Shown here: positions 5,243 to 8,266 of the stretch, in pieces | Numbering within the stretch: position 1 is the first letter of the stretch | Layout: each line of letters begins with the position of its first letter | Assembly (NCBI GenBank): GCA_023230795.1 | Contig: JALNWR010000112.1 | Location: 1 to 8,266 of the forward strand | Origin: Candidatus Cloacimonadota bacterium | GTDB taxonomy: Bacteria > Cloacimonadota > Cloacimonadia > Cloacimonadales > Cloacimonadaceae | Direction: 5' to 3' | Length of the DNA: 8,266 bases | Notes under the pieces: model-generated | What the model saw: the letters and a program-made list of their open reading frames with translations, nothing else | Databases searched by the model: none | Told to the model about the DNA's origin: nothing | Made by a program: the position numbers and the translations under genes

Positions 5243-6120
5243 TGACTTTCCTCCTTCGCAAGGTCCTGCATCAGCATAATATGAGTTCCGGCAGAAGCCG
5301 CTTCTTTATCCAGCTTGAATTCATCTATTTCTTCCACCATAAGAGGACTCAACACGGCTATCTTCAGCTCCGGCATGGCAGCTTTCGCTCTGGATACTGT
5401 GCCCAGAAAGCTGCGGGAATGAAAATCGCCATTGAAGTGCAGCAGCATGGCCTTGGGGCTTTCTTTCAAAGCTATAGCGATGCTTTCTGCCATGGTGTCA
5501 TCTTTCATACACTGCGCTTCATACATCCTCTGCAGACTTTCTGCTTTCATGGGATGGCCGCTCATGCTTCCCATAGTCTGAAAAAAGGCCTTGCGGTAGT
5601 CGTCTTCCGGAGCGGTGAGTTTGGCTGCAATGAGGGCTCTTTCTTCCGGGGGCAGTTCCTTGGTAAAATCCCAGCCTTCTTTGGCCGTGCGGCTGGCATA
5701 AGGGCGGGGGACATTGGCCGCCACTACTTGCAGCTTATGCTCTTTGGCAAGGTGGATCAAGGGCTGGTAATCCTCATAATTTGGCCAGGCCTCGCTTTTC
5801 TTCACAAATTCCTCTTCCGAGATCTTGTCTGCCAGAAAGGCATCTACGTATTCCTGGCTCTGGCGCTCCCACATCTCAAAGGAGAGGATGAGCTTGCGCT
5901 CTGATTTCAGTAATACTTCCAGTAGCTCTCTTTGCAAGCCGTGTAGAGGCTTCTCGCCATGCCATTCGCCAAAGAAGATAAGATCATAACTCTGTAAATC
6001 CTGGCTTAGCTCCTGCAAATCGAGCCTGGCACCGGTTTCACTGCTCAGGATCGTGATCCCGGCAGCAAACAGCTGAGTGCCAAAAACTAATAACATACTC
6101 AGGTACAATATCTTTTTCAT
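5239..6120 (-). CDS. ChaN-like haem-binding/TIKI-superfamily exported protein
   Basis: This 293-residue protein fits the ChaN-type family (Cofac_haem_bdg). Family members include an iron-regulated haem-binding lipoprotein, and the fold is related to TIKI/EreA-type metal proteins. Residues 1-20 form a signal peptide ending LFAA; there is no lipobox Cys, so a soluble periplasmic location is likely. Key motifs are FFGEWHGEKPLH (49-60, with Glu52, His54 and His60), LSFEMWER (79-86), NVPRPYASR, and HFNGDFHSRSFLGT (228-241, with His228 and His234). Its ATG follows the yigZ stop by 2 nt, with GGAGG inside the last yigZ codons, and its TGA overlaps the MEMO ATG. The tight coupling to MEMO/AMMECR1 hints at a shared metal or cofactor theme. 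Haem binding is family knowledge and is not proven here. Confidence 0.88.
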   Translation of the reverse strand: MKKILYLSMLLVFGTQLFAAGITILSSETGARLDLQELSQDLQSYDLIFFGEWHGEKPLHGLQRELLEVLLKSERKLILSFEMWERQSQEYVDAFLADKISEEEFVKKSEAWPNYEDYQPLIHLAKEHKLQVVAANVPRPYASRTAKEGWDFTKELPPEERALIAAKLTAPEDDYRKAFFQTMGSMSGHPMKAESLQRMYEAQCMKDDTMAESIAIALKESPKAMLLHFNGDFHSRSFLGTVSRAKAAMPELKIAVLSPLMVEEIDEFKLDKEAASAGTHIMLMQDLAKEESQ

Positions 6121-6122
6121 TT

Positions 6123-6725
6123 TTATTCCTCCATTTGATAATCTAATCTACCCAGCCCTTTGTAGCCATCTAATAATTCTGAAAACTGTGCGGCTGATGA
6201 AACTGGGACTTTTACTGTGATCAAGGCTCTTTCGCCATACTCGGCTTTTTCCTCTTCTCCTTGCAGGCTCTGAGTTTGATGCCGGATGATATCCAGGCAG
6301 CTGTATTCGACATCTATCCGGTAATGCTGATAGTTTTGATAGGGCAGCAGTTTTGCGCTTTCTATGGCCATGCTCGTGCTGGCGGTATAAGCATCGATGA
6401 GGCCCTTTACGCCCAGCTTGATTCCTCCATAATAGCGGGTTACTATGGCCAGTACTCCCGTGAGCTCATTTCGCAGCAGGCTGTTCAGGATGGGCTTTCC
6501 GGCCGTGCCTCCGGGTTCGCCGGCATCAGAGTAATACTGCGTCTGCGAATCTTCACCCAGGATGTAGGCATAGCAATTGTGGGTGGCATCGCTGTAATCC
6601 TGCTGATGCTGATGCAGTATGCTTTGCACGGCTTGGGCATCTTCCACCGGGAAGAGAAAGGCGATGAATTCACTGCGCTGGATCTTGATGCTGACTGAAA
6701 CCGGTGCTTTAAGAGTGTAAGCCAT
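6123..6725 (-). CDS. yigZ: YigZ/IMPACT family protein
   Basis: This protein of 200 residues belongs to the YigZ/UPF0029 family, related to the eukaryotic translation regulator IMPACT. Its bacterial role is poorly defined; nucleic-acid or ribosome-linked functions have been suggested. The N-terminal domain shows RSEFIAFLFPV (17-27), DATHNCYAY (46-54), SDAGEPGGTAGKP (66-78) and VTRYYGGIKLGVKGL (95-109), all strongly conserved in the family. The C-terminal part (about 130-195) fits the ferredoxin-like DUF1949 domain. I chose the ATG at 6725, which overlaps the umuC stop as TGATG and has AAGGTGA upstream. A start at 6752 is possible but would add nine residues encoded inside umuC. The gene is coupled on both sides within the operon. 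Confidence 0.93.
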   Translation of the reverse strand: MAYTLKAPVSVSIKIQRSEFIAFLFPVEDAQAVQSILHQHQQDYSDATHNCYAYILGEDSQTQYYSDAGEPGGTAGKPILNSLLRNELTGVLAIVTRYYGGIKLGVKGLIDAYTASTSMAIESAKLLPYQNYQHYRIDVEYSCLDIIRHQTQSLQGEEEKAEYGERALITVKVPVSSAAQFSELLDGYKGLGRLDYQMEE

Positions 6726-8014
6726 CACTTCACCTTGGGGATGTCTTTCCAACGGGTGGTATAGCTGGGGCTGAGCTTGGCCTGCTTCATCTGCCAGGCT
6801 TTGGTGGTTCCGCTGCTGGCATATCGCACGGTGTCCCGGCCATAGAGGCGGTTCAATCTATCACAGGCGCGCATCAGCTCCCCGCGCTTGTCGTCCAGAT
6901 AGTTAGTCTCCAAAAAGCTCAGCGGGATATCCTCTTCCGAAATGATGTCGGTGAGCATCACCCCGGCCTTTTTATATTCAAAATCGGGCAACCACAGCTC
7001 TCTCAAGAGCTCCAGGGCCTGTTGAATCATATCCGGCGTATAGGCAGTGGGCGGAAAGAGGCTGCCGGATATGGAGTTGTTGTATTGGGGAGATTCTTTG
7101 AAGCGGTTTGTAGAGAGGAAGACCATCATGTGCCCGGCCACCGATTTCTGCTGCCTCAGCTTCTCAGCGCTGCGGGTCACATAGGTGGAGACCGCCTCTT
7201 CCAGCTCGCTCAAATCTGAGACTTGCCTGCTAAAAGACCTTGAGGTCACGATGCTCCGCTTGGCCCTGGGGGCTTCATCTATATCTATACAGGCATAGCC
7301 CCTGAGCTCCAGGACGGTCTTGTGCCCCATCACCGTCATATAGTGCTTGATGAAGGTGTCGTCCGCATCGCGCAGCTGCAAGGCGGTTTCTATCTTATTT
7401 TGCCTGAGAAACTTCTCATACTGTCTGCCAATTCCCCAGATATCGCCAGCTACGATGCGTTTCAAAGCCTGCTCAATGCGATTCTCATCCAATATACACA
7501 AGGCACCCCGATAGGCAGCTATCCTTTTGGCATGATGGTTGGCGATCTTGGCCAGGGTCTTGGTTTTCGAAATCCCGATTGAGACCGGAATGCCGGTATA
7601 GCGATGTACCGTGCGCTTGAGCCGACGCCCCCAATCTTCCCAATCCGCCTCCCGCACTCCGGTAAGGCCCAAAAAAGCTTCATCTATGGAGTAAACCTCC
7701 AGCTCCGGGGAAAACTTGCTGAGCACATCCATCACCCGCGAACTGAGATCGCCATACAAAGCGTAATTTGAAGACAGCAGCTCGCCTTTGTGTTTGCGGA
7801 TCAAGGCTTCATATTTGAAACCGGGAGCACCCATGGGAATATTCAAGGCCTTGATCTCATTGCTGCGGGAGACTATGCAGCCGTCGTTGTTGGATAGCAC
7901 AGCCACAGGGATATTGTGCAGACGCGGATTGAAGACCCGCTCGCAAGACACGTAAAAGTTATTGCAATCCACGAGTGCAATGATCTGATTGTTGTCAAGT
8001 CCTGTGCTATCCAT
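6725..8014 (-). CDS. umuC: Y-family DNA polymerase V catalytic subunit (UmuC)
   Basis: This 429-residue protein is a UmuC-type translesion DNA polymerase, close to the 422 residues of the E. coli protein. IIALVDCNNFYVSCE (11-25) supplies catalytic Asp16 and the steric-gate Tyr21; YSIDEAFL (108-115) supplies Asp111 and Glu112. SNNDGCIVSRSNEIKALNIP (41-60) and IPVSIGISKTKTLAKIANHH (family fingers and palm signatures) are intact. The C-terminus, ending TTRWKDIPKVK, has the UmuC-specific DUF4113 domain. The sliding-clamp motif expected before this domain is poor (IPLSFL at 363-368, no Gln). The ATG at 8014 has AAGGAAAG upstream. No umuD lies in the 250 nt upstream or anywhere in the window. It is the first gene of the leftward operon, behind a plausible promoter. 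Confidence 0.95.
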   Translation of the reverse strand: MDSTGLDNNQIIALVDCNNFYVSCERVFNPRLHNIPVAVLSNNDGCIVSRSNEIKALNIPMGAPGFKYEALIRKHKGELLSSNYALYGDLSSRVMDVLSKFSPELEVYSIDEAFLGLTGVREADWEDWGRRLKRTVHRYTGIPVSIGISKTKTLAKIANHHAKRIAAYRGALCILDENRIEQALKRIVAGDIWGIGRQYEKFLRQNKIETALQLRDADDTFIKHYMTVMGHKTVLELRGYACIDIDEAPRAKRSIVTSRSFSRQVSDLSELEEAVSTYVTRSAEKLRQQKSVAGHMMVFLSTNRFKESPQYNNSISGSLFPPTAYTPDMIQQALELLRELWLPDFEYKKAGVMLTDIISEEDIPLSFLETNYLDDKRGELMRACDRLNRLYGRDTVRYASSGTTKAWQMKQAKLSPSYTTRWKDIPKVK

Positions 8015-8062
8015 AACTTTCCTTCATAGATGCCAAAATATCTATGTGCTCAGGTTTGTCAA
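8015..8062 (-). promoter_or_regulatory. Predicted sigma-70-type promoter of the umuC operon
   Basis: On the minus strand a perfect TTGACA (8062-8057) and TATTTT (8040-8035) are separated by 16 nt. The -10 box matches TATAAT at four of six positions. Transcription would start near 8028, giving a leader of about 14 nt that includes the AAGGA ribosome binding site. This fits the first gene of an operon. It is a prediction from motif and position only. Confidence 0.5.
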
Positions 8063-8142
8063 GCAGGACAGCGCCGGCTATTTTTCTGTATCCATGCAGA
8101 CAGGGGCATTTCTTTCAGAAGGGCAGATGATATGCGGATTTT

Positions 8143-8266
8143 GCTGGCATTCCCCCAAAATATCGAGTCACTCTTTTGATAATGAACTTAATGATAGTAT
8201 CTTAGCTATCATCTATGCCTATGTATTTCAGTTTATACTTTTGGCAGTTAAGATTCATGATTCCAG
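8143..8266 (-). repeat. 124-bp long repeat, copy 2 (inverted relative to 1742-1865)
   Basis: Its reverse complement matches 1742-1865 at 121 of 124 positions without gaps. The inner boundary is sharp at 8143, where GCTGGCATTCCCCC begins. The outer boundary cannot be seen because the window ends inside or exactly at the end of the repeat. It lies about 80 nt upstream of the predicted umuC promoter and contains no gene. Confidence 0.95.

Noticed and set aside
5011..5904. Plus-strand open frame (297 codons) opposite the ChaN-like and MEMO genes
   Set aside because: It is antisense to two well-supported genes with conserved motifs, and its product has no recognisable domain.
1742..8266. Composite transposon formed by the inverted 124-bp repeats
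   Set aside because: No transposase or integrase is encoded between or in the repeats, and the enclosed genes are ordinary chromosomal types.

Overview
The window holds eight protein-coding genes, all on the minus strand, plus an almost 1 kb non-coding stretch full of repeats and hairpins. GC content is mid-range. The gene set suggests a non-pathogen-like, probably anaerobic Gram-negative-type bacterium: a serpin lipoprotein, an exported ChaN-like protein, a MEMO/AMMECR1 pair, a GerW/YtfJ-family protein, a lipoate ligase and an orphan UmuC. The combination and the repeat style would fit Cloacimonadota or a relative in the FCB group. That placement is inference only, since no ribosomal or other phylogenetic marker is present.

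Layout, following transcription from right to left: umuC (8014-6725), yigZ (6725-6123), a ChaN-like gene (6120-5239), a MEMO gene (5242-4424) and an AMMECR1 gene (4414-3845) form a tight run. Their junctions are TGATG, 2 nt, an ATGA overlap and 9 nt, which is typical of one translationally coupled operon. A plausible sigma-70-like promoter (TTGACA, 16 nt, TATTTT) lies just upstream of umuC. After a 50-nt gap come ytfJ/gerW (3794-3390) and lplA (3376-2396), which may belong to the same transcript. After the repeat region lies a lipoprotein serpin (1424-66) on the same strand.

The non-coding region 1425-2395 holds several repeat types. There are two copies of a 32-nt hairpin repeat, one copy of a 124-bp repeat, a 373-bp block bounded by 20-bp inverted ends, and a run of five consecutive hairpins, most with 3-nt loops. 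The 124-bp repeat recurs in inverted orientation at the extreme right end (8143-8266, 121/124 identical), so the seven-gene block from lplA to umuC is flanked by a long inverted repeat. The right edge of the window lies inside this repeat, and the left edge lies next to a short ATCCG-type tandem repeat, so the window may be a contig broken at repeats.

Functionally the set looks like accessory and housekeeping genes: lesion-bypass synthesis, a YigZ/IMPACT protein, metal- or haem-linked proteins of uncertain role (ChaN, MEMO, AMMECR1), lipoate salvage, and a surface protease inhibitor. The most notable items are the inverted repeat, the hairpin array, the ChaN-MEMO-AMMECR1 linkage without a radical SAM partner in view, the intact inhibitory-type bacterial serpin, and a short CsrA-like reading frame inside the repeat region. 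No clear new defence system, CRISPR array, tRNA or rRNA is visible.
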